64,000 nucleotides of DNA from DATAOG01 sp963753685 (GCA_963753685.1 CAVWDE010000007.1:158637-222636), one strand, 5' to 3'; counted from the stretch's first letter, positions 44,218-55,127 are shown. Made by a program: numbers and translations. Notes: generated by a model not told the origin, from the letters alone.

Positions 44218-45096
44218 ATGAACCGGGAGGTGATCATCACCTGCGCCGTGACCGGGGCGGGCGATACCGTCGGCCGGCATCCCGCGATCCCGGTCACGCC
44301 CGCAGAGATCGCCGATGCCGCCCTCGAGGCGGCCGCAGCCGGGGCGGCGATCACCCACATCCACGTCCGCGATCCCGCGACCGGCAAGGCCGACCGCAAG
44401 CCGCATCTCTATCGCGAGGTCGCCCAACGCATCCGGGACCGGAACCCGGAGGTCATCCTGAACCTCACCGCCGGCATGGGCGGCGATTTCGTGCCCGACC
44501 CGGAACGGCCCTGGCAGGGCGGGCCCGGCACCGACATGGCGACGGTCGCGGACCGGCTCGCCCATGTCGAGGAGCTGCGCCCCGAGCTCTGCACCCTCGA
44601 CTGCGGCAGCATGAACTACGCGGCCAGCGCCTACCTCAGCACCCCCGACATGCTGCGCGCGATGGCGGAGCGGATCAAAGCAGCGGGCGTCAAGCCCGAG
44701 ATCGAGGTGTTCGAGCTCGGCCACGTCTGGATGGCCAAGCAACTGATCGAGGAGGGCCTCATCGAGCGCCCGCCCTTGTTCCAGCTGTGCACGGGCATCC
44801 CGTTCGGCGCCGAGTGCGACCCGCGCGCGGTCCTCGCCATGCGCGATCTCTTGCCCAAGGACGCGATCTTCGCGGCCTTCGGCATCGGCCGCATGCAGAT
44901 GCCGATGGTCGCCGAAGCGGTCTTTCTCGGCGGCCACGTGCGGGTCGGGCTCGAGGACAATCTCTGGCTCGACAAGGGCGTGCCGGCCAGCAACGGCGCG
45001 CTGGTGGCACGCGCGAAGCAGATTCTCGAACTTTTGGGTGCGCGCGTGCTCGGCCCCGACGAGGCGCGCGAACGCTTACAATTGCGGCCGCGCTGA
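44218..45096 (+). CDS. BKACE-family 3-keto acid cleavage enzyme, likely 3-dehydrocarnitine-acting
   Basis: This 292-residue beta-keto acid cleavage enzyme (BKACE, formerly DUF849) transfers acetyl-CoA onto a beta-keto acid. The zinc ligands are in AITHIHVRDPATGKADRKP (HxH) and LNLTAGMGGDFVPDPE; CTLDCGSMNYAASAYLST and GIPFGAECDPRAVLAM are also conserved. Next to an L-carnitine dehydrogenase gene (3 bases apart), the natural substrate is 3-dehydrocarnitine, which would yield glycine-betaine-CoA and acetoacetate. That assignment uses family knowledge plus context. The start MNREVIITCAVTGAG was chosen for homology. Confidence 0.9.
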   Translation: MNREVIITCAVTGAGDTVGRHPAIPVTPAEIADAALEAAAAGAAITHIHVRDPATGKADRKPHLYREVAQRIRDRNPEVILNLTAGMGGDFVPDPERPWQGGPGTDMATVADRLAHVEELRPELCTLDCGSMNYAASAYLSTPDMLRAMAERIKAAGVKPEIEVFELGHVWMAKQLIEEGLIERPPLFQLCTGIPFGAECDPRAVLAMRDLLPKDAIFAAFGIGRMQMPMVAEAVFLGGHVRVGLEDNLWLDKGVPASNGALVARAKQILELLGARVLGPDEARERLQLRPR

Positions 45097-45099
45097 GCC

Positions 45100-46077
45100 A
45101 TGACCGAGATCCGCAAGGTCGCGCTGATCGGGGCCGGCGTGATCGGCGCCGGCTGGGCCGCGCGCCTGGTCCTGAACGGGATTGACGTTACCCTCTTTGA
45201 CCCCGATCCCGAGGCCGAGCGTAAGGTCGGGGAAGTGCTGGCCAACGCCGAGCGCGCCTGGCGCCAGCTGATGCCGGCGCAGCCCGGACGCCCTGGGCGA
45301 ATGAGCTTCGGCCGGGACCTCGAGGCGGCGGTGGCGGATGCCGACTTCATCCAGGAGAACGCCCCCGAGAGGGAAGATCTGAAGCGCTCGCTGCTCGCCC
45401 GCGCGAGCAGCACCTGCCGGCCGGAGGTCGTGATCGCATCGAGCACCTCGGGCCTCCTGCCGAGCCGGCTGCAGGCCGAGATGACGGGTCCCGAGCGGCT
45501 GGTCGTCGGGCACCCGTTCAACCCCGTCTATCTCCTGCCGCTGGTCGAGGTGTGCGGCGGGACGCAGACCTCGGAAGAGACGAAGCAGCGCGCCGCCGAC
45601 TTCTATCGCGGGCTCGGCATGCATCCCCTGATGGTGCGCCGCGAGGTCGACGGCTTCATCGCCGACCGCCTGCTCGAGGCGCTCTGGCGCGAGGCCCTGC
45701 ACCTGGTCAACGACGGCATCGCCACGACCGACGAGATCGATCAGGCGATCGCCTACGGCCCCGGCCTGCGCTGGTCGTTCATGGGCACCTTCCTGATCTA
45801 CCGCATGGCCGGCGGCGAGGCGGGCATGCGCCACTTCATGGCCCAGTTCGGCCCGACCCTGAAGCTGCCCTGGACCCACCTCGAGGCGCCGGAATTGACC
45901 GATGATCTGATCGAGCGGATCGTCGAGCAGTCGGACGAGCAGGCGGGCGGCCGCTCGATCCGCGATCTCGAGCGCCTGCGCGACGACTGCCTGGTGGCCG
46001 TGCTGCAGGCGCTGCGCGCGCAGGACTATGGCGCCGGCGCCGTGCTCAAAGCCTGGCAGGACCGGCGCGAAGGCTGA
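45100..46077 (+). CDS. lcdH: L-carnitine dehydrogenase (3-hydroxyacyl-CoA dehydrogenase family)
   Basis: This 325-residue NAD-dependent dehydrogenase should oxidise L-carnitine to 3-dehydrocarnitine. Rossmann motif: KVALIGAGVIGAGWAARLVL. Family residues: FIQENAPEREDLKRSLL, IASSTSGLLPS, GHPFNPVYLLPLVEVCGG, EVDGFIADRLLEALWREALH, and GPGLRWSFMGTFL. The order BKACE then dehydrogenase matches known bacterial carnitine-degradation clusters. No separate thioesterase gene (the third usual member) is visible; ligase and hydratase genes follow instead. Confidence 0.88.
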   Translation: MTEIRKVALIGAGVIGAGWAARLVLNGIDVTLFDPDPEAERKVGEVLANAERAWRQLMPAQPGRPGRMSFGRDLEAAVADADFIQENAPEREDLKRSLLARASSTCRPEVVIASSTSGLLPSRLQAEMTGPERLVVGHPFNPVYLLPLVEVCGGTQTSEETKQRAADFYRGLGMHPLMVRREVDGFIADRLLEALWREALHLVNDGIATTDEIDQAIAYGPGLRWSFMGTFLIYRMAGGEAGMRHFMAQFGPTLKLPWTHLEAPELTDDLIERIVEQSDEQAGGRSIRDLERLRDDCLVAVLQALRAQDYGAGAVLKAWQDRREG

Positions 46078-46082
46078 GACCC

Positions 46083-47244
46083 ATGGACTTCGGCCTCAGT
46101 CAGGAACAGCAGATGGTGGTCGACACCGTGCGCGGCTTCGTCGAGCGCGAGCTGTACCCGCTCGAGGCCGAGGTCGAGCGCACGGACGAGGTGCCGGCCG
46201 AGGTTGGCCGCGCGATCCGGGATAAGGTTCGGGAGCTTGGCTTCTACGCCGCCAACATCCCGGAACAGTACGGCGGCGGCGGCCTCGACCATTTGACCTT
46301 CACCCTGCTCGAGCGCGAGCTCGGGCGCGCGTCGATGGCGCTGACCGTGCACTTCGGGCGGCCATCGAACATCCTTTGCGCCTGCAACCAGGAGCAGCGG
46401 GAGCGCTATCTCGGGCCGGCGGTGCACGGGGAAAAGATCGACTGCCTGGCGATGACCGAGCCCGAGGCGGGCTCCGACATCCGCTCGATGAAGACCTTCG
46501 CCAAGCCGCGACGGCGCCGACTACGTGATCAACGGCACCAAGCACTTCATCAGCCACGCCGACATTTCCGACTTTGCGATCGTGTTCGTCGCGACCGGCA
46601 GCGAGACGACGCAGAAAGGGCCAAAGCAGCGGATCACCTGTTTCCTCGTCGACCGCGGCACAGCCGGCTTCGAGATCCGCAAGGGCTACGGCTCGGTCTC
46701 GCACCGCGGCTACCACAACTGTATTCTGTCGTTCGAGGACTGCCGCGTGCCGGCCTCGCAGGTGCTGGGCGAGGAGGGCGGCGGCTTCGAGCTCATGAAT
46801 ACCTGGCTGTACGCCACGCGCCTCACGGTCGCCGCGACCTGCGTCGGGCGCGCGCGCCGGGTGTTCGATCTCGCCGCCGAGTGGAGTGCCTCGCGCAAGC
46901 AGTTCGGCCAACCGATCGGCAAGTTCCAGGGCACGGGCTTCAAGCTCGCCGACATGGCAACCGAGATCGATGCCGCCGACTGGCTGACGCTGGCTGCCGC
47001 CTGGCGGCTCGATCAGGGCCTGAACGCCAACCGAGAGATCGCAGAGGCCAAGCTGTTCGCGAGCGAGATGCTGGCGCGGGTGACCGACCACGCGGTCCAG
47101 ATCTTCGGCGGCATGGGCCTGATGGCCGAGGTGCCGATCGAGCGCTTCTGGCGCGATGCGCGGGTCGAGCGGATCTGGGACGGCACCAGCGAGATCCAGC
47201 GCCACATCATCGCGCGCGAGATCCTGCGCCCGCTCGGCGGCTGA
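46083..47244 (+). CDS. Acyl-CoA dehydrogenase, one frameshift
   Basis: This is a FAD acyl-CoA dehydrogenase of about 387 residues, the size of CaiA-type crotonobetainyl-CoA reductases. The N-terminal domain (MDFGLSQEQQMVVDTVRGFV; LLERELGRASMALTVHFGRP) leads to CLAMTEPEAGSDIRSMKTFA. At about 46,507 one extra C breaks the frame; it resumes RDGADYVINGTKHFISHAD. The rest is normal: RQFGQPIGK-type segment KQFGQPIGKFQGTGFKLADM, VQIFGGMGLMAEVPIERFW, RIWDGTSEIQRHIIAREILR. In a carnitine cluster it may act on crotonobetainyl- or gamma-butyrobetainyl-CoA. It starts 6 bases after the dehydrogenase gene. Confidence 0.88.
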
Positions 47245-47250
47245 GCTGTG

Positions 47251-49361
47251 ATGCTCAGCGACGCCCGCCGGCACAATCTCGGGCGGCTGCTGCGGCCCCG
47301 GTCGATCGCCGCGGTCGGCGGCCGCTTCGCCGAAGAGGTGATCCGCCAGAGCCGGAAGCTCGGCTATGCCGGGCGGGTCCACGCGGTCAATCCGAGCCGG
47401 AAAACGCTCGCGGGCGTGCCGTGCTGCGCCCGGATCGAGGACCTGCCCGAGGCGCCGGATGCGGTCTTCCTCGGGATCCGACGCGAGGCGACGGTCGAGG
47501 CGGTGGCCAAGCTCGCCGCGATGGGTGCGGGTGGTGCTGTCTGCTACGCCGCGGGCTTTGCCGAAGTCGATGACGGCCGCGAGCTCGAGCGGCGGCTGGT
47601 GGCGGCGGCCGGCGACATGGCGATCCTCGGGCCGAACTGCTACGGCCTCCTCAACCTGCTCGAGCGGACAGCCCTCTGGCCCGACGAGCACGGCGCGAAG
47701 CCGGTGCCGCAGGGCGTCGCGCTGATCACCCAGAGCGGCAACATCGGCATCACGCTCACCATGCAGGAGCGCGGCCTGCCGATCGCGGCGGTGCTCTCGA
47801 CCGGCAACCAGGCCCAGCTCGCGGTCCACGATTTTCTCGAACTTCTGGCCGATGAGGACCGCATCACGGCGATCGGCCTCTACCTCGAGACGATCAGCGA
47901 CCCGGCCGGATTTGCGCGCGCGGCGCTGAAATGCGCGGCAAGACGCCTGCCGCTCGTGGCGATCAAGGCCGGACGCTCGGAGCCCGGCGCGCGCGCGACG
48001 CTCTCCCACACGAGCTCGCTCGCCGGCGCCGATGCGGTCGTCGACGCGTTCCTTGGCCGCTACGGCGTGATCCGCGTCGACAGTCTCTCCGAGCTGCTCG
48101 AGACCCTGAAGCTCGTCTCGGTGCAAGGCCCCCCTGCCGGCCGCCGGATCGGCTCGCTCAGCTGCTCGGGCGGCGATGCGGCCATGGTCGCGGACCTCGC
48201 GCTGGCGCAGGGGCTCGAGCTTCCGCCATTGCCCGAAGCGAGCCGGGCGGCGCTGCGCGCGGCGCTCGACGAGCGGGTCGCGATCACCAATCCCCTCGAC
48301 TATCAGACCGGCATCTGGGCGGATGCCGGCCGCCTGCGGCGCTGCTTCGCGGCCATGATGGCTGCGGGCTTCGATGTCACGCTGCTGGTGCTCGACTATC
48401 CGCGCCCGGCCGAGAACGACGTCACCGCCTGGGACCTGGCCGCGGATGCCTTCATCGAGGCGGCGCGGACCACGGGCGCGCGGGCGATCGTGGTCGCCTC
48501 GCTGCCCGAGACCCTGCCGTCCGCCGCGCGCGAGCGGCTGCTGGCGGCCGGGATCGCGCCCATGCAGGGCCTGCCGGAGTGCCTGCGTGCGATCGCGGCC
48601 GCGGCCTGGCTCGGCGCGGCCTGGCGCCGGCTCGAACAGGCGCCGCCGCCTTTGCCGGTGGCGCCGAGAGGCCGCGCGCACGGCCGAACCCCTGACGATG
48701 CAGGAGAGCGCGGCCAAGCACCTGCTCGCGGCCCGCGGCGTGCCCGTACCGCGCGGCGAGGTCGTGCCGGTCGCCGACGCGGCGGCCGCGGCCCGGCGGA
48801 TCGGCTTGCCGGTCGCGCTCAAGACCGCAGCCGACGTCCCGCACAAATCCGAGGCAGATGGCGTCGCGCTCAATCTGACGAGCGCCGAGGCAGTCGCCGC
48901 GGCCGCGGCCGCCATGGCGGGGCTTGGCGATCACGTCCTGGTCGAACGCATGCTGCCGCCGCCGCTGGTCGAGCTGATCGTCGGGATCGACACCGATCCG
49001 CAGTTCGGCCTCTACCTTCTGGTCGGCGCCGGCGGAGTCCAGGCGGAGCTTTGGCGGGATACAGCGTTGCTCCTCCTCCCCGTCCAGCCGGAAGACGTGC
49101 GCGCGGCGCTCAAGGCGCTTCGGATCTGGCCGCTGCTCGCGGGCTGGCGCGGCGCGCCGCCTGGCGATGTCGAGGGCGATCGTCGAGGTGGTCTTGCGGA
49201 TCGGCGCGCTGGCGCTCGAGCGGCGCGGCCAGATCCTGGAGCTCGATGTCAATCCGCTGATGGTCTATGCCGTGGGCCAGGGCGTGGTCGCGGCGGACGC
49301 GCTGATCCGTCTGGCAGCACCCCTGGACGTGTCGGCGCCGGCGAGGGAAGAGGTGGCGTGA
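47251..49361 (+). CDS. Acyl-CoA synthetase of the ADP-forming type, two frameshifts
   Basis: This is an acetate-CoA-ligase-like protein of about 700 residues. The CoA-binding domain (LLRPRSIAAVGG, then HAVNPSRKTLAGVPCCA), the succinyl-CoA-ligase-like domain (GVALITQSGNIGITLTMQER; KAGRSEPGARATLSHTSSLA) and the ATP-grasp part (ESAAKHLLAARGVPVPRGEV; GLPVALKTAADVPHKSEADG) are in three frames. Shifts fall at about 48,668 and 49,172. The last frame gives AIVEVVLRIGALALERRGQI and LELDVNPLMVY. It may activate carnitine or crotonobetaine in place of CaiC, which is inference. GTG of the next gene overlaps its stop by 4 bases. Confidence 0.85.
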
Positions 49362-50140
49362 GCGAGGTTCTCCATATCAGGCGTGACGGTGCGGTCCTCG
49401 AGGTCGTGCTCGACCGGCCCAAGGCGAACGCGATCGACGCCGCGACCAGCCGCGCGCTGGGCGAGGCGTTCGCGGGCTTCCGCGACGATCCGGAGCTGCG
49501 GGTCGCGATCGTGACCGGCGCCGGCGATCGCTTCTTCTCGGCCGGCTGGGACCTCAAGGCGGCGGCCGCCGGCGAGACCCCCGATGCCGATTTCGGGGTC
49601 GGCGGCTTCGGCGGCCTGCAGGAATTGCCGGGGCTCGACAAGCCGGTGATCGCCGCGGTGGGCGGCATGGCGGTCGGCGGCGGCTTCGAGCTTGCCCTCT
49701 CGTGCGACCTGATCCTCGCGGCCGCGCACGCGCGCTTTGCGCTGCCGGAGATCAAGGCGGGCCAGCTCGCCGACGCCGCGACCATCAAGCTGCCGCGCCG
49801 TATTCCCCACCACGTCGCGATGGAGCTGCTGCTCACCGGCCGCTGGCTGGAGGCGGAGGAGGCGCAGCGCTGGGGCCTGGTCAACGAGATCGTGGCCGCC
49901 GAGGATCTGCTCCCGCGCGCGCGAGCAATCGCCGCCCTGCTCGCCTCCGGGCCGCCGCTGGTGTTCGCCGCGATCAAGGAAGTGGTCCGCGAGAGCGCGC
50001 ATCTGCCCATTCAGCAGGCGTTCGATCTGGTCACCCACAAGCGCCTGCCGGCGGTCCGGAGGCAGTACGAGAGCGAGGATGCCAGGGAGGGTGCGCGCGC
50101 CTTCGCCGAGAAACGGCAACCCGTCTGGAAGGGCCGCTGA
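49358..50140 (+). CDS. caiD: Carnitinyl-CoA dehydratase-like enoyl-CoA hydratase (CaiD type)
   Basis: This 260-residue crotonase-fold enzyme is nearly the length of E. coli CaiD (261). Shared features from memory of CaiD: VTGAGDRFFSAGWDLKAAAA, FGVGGFGGLQELPGLDKPVI, AVGGMAVGGGFELALSCDLI, and the ending FAEKRQPVWKGR. It would interconvert carnitinyl-CoA and crotonobetainyl-CoA. The start is GTG (VSEVLHIRRDGAV), coupled to the ligase stop by GTGA. No frameshift in this gene. With the dehydrogenase and BKACE genes upstream, two different ways to handle carnitine seem to be encoded together. Confidence 0.85.
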   Translation: MSEVLHIRRDGAVLEVVLDRPKANAIDAATSRALGEAFAGFRDDPELRVAIVTGAGDRFFSAGWDLKAAAAGETPDADFGVGGFGGLQELPGLDKPVIAAVGGMAVGGGFELALSCDLILAAAHARFALPEIKAGQLADAATIKLPRRIPHHVAMELLLTGRWLEAEEAQRWGLVNEIVAAEDLLPRARAIAALLASGPPLVFAAIKEVVRESAHLPIQQAFDLVTHKRLPAVRRQYESEDAREGARAFAEKRQPVWKGR

Positions 50141-50153
50141 GGCGCGCCCGGCC

Positions 50154-50925
50154 TCAAGCCGCGTAGTCAGGCTCCTCGGCATCCAGGATCGCCTTGAGCT
50201 CGGCGAGGTGGGCCTCGGCGAACTCGCCGTAGTCCTGCCACTCCTTGGCGACCCGCGCGGCGAGGTTGCCGGACACCAGACGCAGCTCCTTGCCGGTCGA
50301 ATAGGCGAGCACCAGGACCTGGCACGCCTTCTCGAGGTAATAGAGCTCGTCGAACGCCTTGGCGACGCTCTCGGCGACCACGATCACGCCATGGTTCGCC
50401 AGCATCAGCACGGACTTGTCGCCGATCGCGCGGGCGAAGCGTTCGCCTTCGTCCATCGACAGGGCGAGCCCGTCGTAGGCGTCCTCGTAGGCGACCCGCC
50501 CGAAGAACCGGAGACAATTCTGGTCGACCGGCTTGATCTCCATGTCCTTGAGCGTGGTCAGCGTGGTCGCATACGGCATGTGGGTGTGCAGGATGCAGCG
50601 CGCCTGCGGCAGCTCGCGGTGCAGCCCGGCATGGATGTACCAGGCGGTCGGATCGGGCGCGTCCGGCCGCTCCAGGGTCGCCGGATCGCCGCGCGTCGAC
50701 CAGCACGAGGTCGCTCGCCCGGATCCGGGAAAAATGCCGCCAGCGCGGGTTGATCAGGAAGCGCGGGCCGTCGCCGGAGACCGCGACGCTGAAGTGATTG
50801 GCGATGCCCTCGTGAAACCCGAGCCGCACCGCCCAGCGGAACGCCGCGGCAAGATCGATGCGCGCCTGCCGCTCGGCCGGCTCGAGGTGCTCGTTCCCCA
50901 GGGTCTGTCGGGCAAAGGCGGACAT
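50154..50925 (-). CDS. Class II aldolase/adducin family protein, one frameshift
   Basis: This zinc-dependent class II aldolase-fold protein is about 256 residues with the shift repaired. N-terminal part: RIDLAAAFRWAVRLGFHEGI and ANHFSVAVSGDGPRFLINPR, with the FSRIRASDLVLVDAR strand. At about 50,690 the frame shifts by one base; the rest reads HTHMPYATTLTTLKDMEIKP with metal-binding His residues, LMLANHGVIVVAESVAKAFD and YYLEKACQVLVLAYSTGKEL. It runs opposite to the carnitine operon and ends 14 bases from it. Substrate unknown; many family members are annotated only by fold. Confidence 0.85.
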
Positions 50926-51023
50926 CGGCAAGACCTCCCAGGCGCTCCATCCCTCAATCCGACCATAGCCCAACCTCGTGCTGAGAGCACTACGAGGATT
51001 GCCGCTCGATCGGCTTAGCCAGC

Positions 51024-52965
51024 TTAGTTGGTCAGCCCGCCTTGGGGCAGACCTGCCTTGCGCAGGCCGTCCTTGTAGTGCTCGAGGTCGGCGGGGTTCT
51101 TGTAGGGCTGCTGGGCGGCCCATTTGGTCACCGTGGCGTTCGGATCGAGAGCCAGCACGCGTTTCACCGTGGCTCGCGCTTCAGGCAGGCGGCCGAGCTG
51201 GGCATAGCTCGCCGCCAGGAACAGCAGCGTGTCGGCGTCGGGCTCGCGCCCCCGCTCGATCGCTTCGATGGCCGCGGGGTATTGACGCGCTGTGTAGTGT
51301 ATGATGCCGGCGTCCCAAAGGAACCAGTCCGGGTGGAAGGGGTCGAGCCGCATCGCGTCGGTCATCAGCGCGATCGCTTCATCCACCTGGCCCGCATAGG
51401 CCAAGTATGTCGCGCTCTCGATTTTGATGCCCGCGTCGTTCGGGTTGAGGGCCCTGGCCTTGGCATGCTCAGCCACGCCGCGATCCAGTTGGCCCATGGA
51501 TGCGTACACGTCGCCAAGTAACTCATGGATCTTGGCCTGACTCTCATCCAGAGCCACGGCCTTCTGCCCATACTTCAGCGCCTTTCCTAAGCTTTCTTTC
51601 GGATTGGGGCTGTAGCCCTCCCAATAACCGCGCATCTCGAGCCACCCCAATCCCATATAAGCCAAGGCGAAATTGGGATCCTTCTCGATCGCCATTCGAT
51701 AATATTGCTCCGATCTTCCTGCCTGCGGCTTCAGTATAGTTTGTTTGCGCCAAATGGGTAGCTAAGACATACAGATCATATGCCTCCAAGCTATCAGTAT
51801 CTTTGCGTTGAGCCCGATCCGCGGCGCTCGCATACAGCTTGCCATAAATGCCACCCAGCTCTGCGACGACCTGCCGGGTGATGGTATCTTGGACTTCGAA
51901 GAAGTTGGCGGCGGTAAACTCCCGGTCATAGGTCTCGGCCCACAAATTGCTCGCCGGTCGTGGCATCGATCAGCTGGGTGGTCACGCGCAGCCGATCTTC
52001 CGAGCGCCGGACACTGCCTTCGAGAGCGAAGCGAACGCCAAGCTCGCGCGCCGACCTGTTTGACATCGACCGCCTGGCCCTTGTAGGTGAACGATGAGTT
52101 GCCGGAAATCACGAACAGGTCTCGAAACTGGGCCAGACCGGTAGTGATGTCCTCCGTGACCGCGTCTGCGAAATATTCCTGGTCGGCGGCGCCGCTCAGA
52201 TTGCTGAACGGGAGCACGACGATCGACGGCTTGTTGGGCAGCGGCAGCGCGGGCTTGGCTTGAGCTGCGCCACTCCCGGCGACCGCGGGCGGCGGCGCGC
52301 CTGGCCGCCAGAGCGCGTACCAGCCCGCCGCCGCGCCGGCGGCAAGCAGGGCGACGACCGCGGCTGCGATCGCCGCCTGGCGGTGCCCGCGCAGCGCCCA
52401 TGCGATTGCGGCGGGTCGTCTCCGCACGGCGCCGCCCGGACCGAGGCCGACGCGATACACCGAGACCGGCTCGGCGATGTTCTTGACCTTATGCTCGCCT
52501 TGCGGTTCGAACTCGTGGTCGAGCTTCGCCTTGACCTGATCGTGGACGTTGCGGGCGATGCAGATGCCGCCGGGCTCGGCCAGGCCCTCCAGGCGCGCTG
52601 CGACATTCACCCCGTCGCCCAGGATGTCGCCGTCCTCGACGATGATGTCGCCGACGTTGATGCCGATCCGGAATGCGATCCGCCGGCTTTCCGGAATCGG
52701 CGGCCTCGCGCTCGGCGACGCCCTTCTGGAGCGCGACCGCGCATTCGACCGCATCCACGGCGCTCGCGAACTCGACCAGGGCGCCGTCGCCCATCAGCTT
52801 GACGACCCGCCCACGGTGCTCGGCGATCAGCGGCTCGATGAAGCCCTGGCGCAGCGCCTTCAGGCGCGCGATCGTGCCCGCCTCGTCGTCGCCGACCAGG
52901 CGCGAGTAGCCGACCACGTCCGCGGCCAAAATCGCCGCGAGCTTCCGCTCCGTGCGCGGGGCCAT
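51024..52965 (-). CDS. Class III cyclase-TPR regulator with membrane segment, four frameshifts
   Basis: This gene of about 645 codons encodes an N-terminal nucleotide cyclase domain (KLAAILAADVVGYSRLVGDD, VKLMGDGALVEFASAVDAVE, RIGINVGDIIVEDGDILGDG), then a membrane helix (AAIAAAVVALLAAGAAAGWY). A periplasmic-type part follows (SIVVLPFSNLSGAADQEYFA, ISGNSSFTYKGQAVDVKQVG), then TPR repeats (ALAYMGLGWLEMRGYWEGYS, ESLGKALKYGQKAVALDESQ). Frames change at about 52,690, 52,056, 51,945 (an extra T in TTT) and 51,725. Domain order is that of a common alphaproteobacterial cyclase-TPR family. Four shifts could mean real decay, but each is a single base. Confidence 0.82.
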
Positions 52966-53159
52966 CTGCGCCCTCTGCTGCGCTGCGACTAGGACGACGC
53001 CGAAATCTACCCCTGTTTTCGGGCGAGGTCGACGGAATGTTGGCTCGAGCGAGGTGGAGCCCGGCCGGGTAAGCCTGGCAGGCACGAGTCCGTGGTGGAC
53101 GCGCGCCTGAGGCCCGAGGCATGCTCGGGCGTGGATCGTGCGCCGATGGGGTGAGGAAA

Positions 53160-54693
53160 ATGCCGCCGAGACAGCCGAACATTCTCCTGATCATGGCCGA
53201 CCAGCTGACGGCGTTGGCGCTGCCCTGCTACGGCCATCCGGTCGTCAAGGCGCCGCACATCGCGCGGCTGGCCGAGGACGGCGTCCTGTTCGAGAACGCC
53301 TACTGCAACAGCCCCTTATGCGCGCCGTCCCGCTATTCGATGCTGGCCGGCCGCCTGCCGTCCCGGATCGGCGCCTACGACAACGCGAGCGAGTTGCCGG
53401 CCAGCGCGCTCACCATCGCGCACGGGCTGCGCGCCCAGGGCTACCGCACGGCCTTGTGCGGCAAAATGCACTTCGTCGGGCCCGACCAGCTGCACGGCTT
53501 CGAGGAGCGCCTGACCACCGACATCTATCCGGTCGACTTCGGCTGGACGCCGGACTGGGACCGGCCCGAGGAGCGGATCGACTGGTGGTACCACAACATG
53601 CAAAGCGTCAGGCAGGCGGGCATCGCCGAGGCGACCAACCAGCTCGACTTCGACGACGAGGTCGCTTTCCAGGCGATCCGCTTCCTCCAGGACCACGCCC
53701 GCGCCGACGATCCGCGCCCGTTTTTCCTGACCGTCTCGTTCACCCACCCGCACGACCCCTACGCGATCCGCGAGGCGCTACTGGAACCGCTACCGCGACG
53801 ACGAGATCGCGCCGCCCCGGATCGGCCCGCTGCCGCCGGAGCGCATGGACCCGCACAGCCAAAGGCTGGTCCGGGTCTCGGCCATGGACGAGGCGGCGAT
53901 CACTCCGGACGAGGTGCGCCGGGCGCGCCGCGCCTACTACGGCGCCATCTCCTACGTCGACGATGCGGTCGGCGAGCTGATCGGGACGCTGCAGCGGTTC
54001 GGGCTCGCGGACGACACGATCGTCGATCTTCACCGCCGACCACGGCGACATGCTGGGCGAGCGCGGCCTCTGGTACAAGATGCACTTCTTCGAATGGGCC
54101 GTGCGCGTGCCGCTGATCTTCCGGGCGCCGGGCCGCTTCGCGCCGCGCCGCGTGCCCGACCTCGCCTCGCTGCTCGACCTGATGCCGACCCTGCTCGAGC
54201 TCGGCCGGCCGGACAGCCGGCGAGACCGCGGCCATCGAGCACGACGGCGCGAGCCTCGCGCCCCTGCTCCAGGGCGGCGAGCTGCCGGAGCGGACCGTGC
54301 TCGGCGAATATCTCGCGGAAGGGGCGCTCGCCCCGATCTTCATGATCCGCCGCGGCGCGCACAAATTCATCTGGAGCGAGCCCGACCCGCCGCTGCTGTT
54401 CGACCTCGAGCGCGACCCGGACGAGCTCGAGAACCTGGCCGCTTCGCCCGAGCACGCGTCGAGTCGTGGCGACGTTCGAAGCCGAGGTGCATCGGCTCTG
54501 GGAACCTTCGCGCCTGCGCGACGAGATCCTCAAGAGCCAGCGGGCACGCCGCTTCGCCTGGCAGGCGCTGATGCGCGGCCGGCAGAACCGGTGGGAGTTC
54601 CAGCCGCCGCGCCGCGTCGTGGCCGACGGCGGCAGCGCCCTCGATCTCAACGACCTGGAGCGCAGGCGCCGCTTCCCGCCGCCGCAGGCCTAG
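53160..54693 (+). CDS. betC: Choline sulfatase, four frameshifts
   Basis: This sulfatase hydrolyses choline-O-sulfate to choline, the entry to glycine betaine. It is about 510 residues. The start MPPRQPNILLIMADQLTALA carries the metal-binding Asp; Cys54 in NSPLCAPSRYSMLAGRLPSR is the formylglycine site. FEERLTTDIYPVDFGWTPDW and VSFTHPHDPYAIRE are betC-like. Frames change at about 53,778, 54,025, 54,217 and 54,462, with recognisable segments in each (RDDEIAPPRIGPLPPERMDP; FTADHGDMLGERGLWYKMHF; GEYLAEGALAPIFMIRRGAH; VATFEAEVHRLWEPSRLRDE). The clean segments suggest sequencing indels. It fits the quaternary-amine theme. Confidence 0.85.
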
Positions 54694-54745
54694 GTCCCAT
54701 CATGCTTGATTTGAGTGCATGGAAAGAGCACTATCATGACATAGG

Positions 54746-55127
54746 ATGCACATCGGGACGGCCATGCTGAGTTCCTTCATCGACGACGTCATCGATCGGA
54801 GAAGTGGTCTGATCTCGCCGGAACGCGTGAGCGCGGCGCTGCGGGTCACGCTCGCGCAACTGGCCCGGCTGGCGCAGCTGCACCGCAATACGCTGAGCCG
54901 GCACCCGGGCTCGCCGGCGGTTCAGGAGCGGCTCGGCGAGGTCGCACGGATCGTCGCCGCCGCCGCCGATCTTCTGGACGGCGACACGGCGCGCGCGATC
55001 GTCTGGTTCCGGCATCAGCCGCTGGCCGGGTTCGATGGCAGGACCGCGCGAGGAGCTGGTCGCCGCCGGACATGCCGATGCCGTGCTCGCTCATCTCGAG
55101 ATGCTGCGGGACGGCGTCTACGCCTGA
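54746..55127 (+). CDS. Xre/MbcA/ParS-type antitoxin, one frameshift
   Basis: This is the antitoxin of a Xre-RES toxin-antitoxin pair, about 127 residues. The N-terminal helix-turn-helix region is SPERVSAALRVTLAQLARLA with LHRNTLSRHPGSPAVQERLG; the toxin-binding domain follows with ARAIVWFRHQPLAGFDGRTA. At about 55,044 an extra C shifts the frame; repaired, it ends EELVAAGHADAVLAHLEMLR DGVYA, the usual ending of this domain. The stop overlaps the toxin start (TGATG). A second in-frame ATG six codons on is possible. Confidence 0.82.

Noticed and set aside
47248..47250. GTG start three bases upstream of the ligase ATG
   Set aside because: Possible, but ATG directly after it is the stronger start and gives the same protein less one residue.
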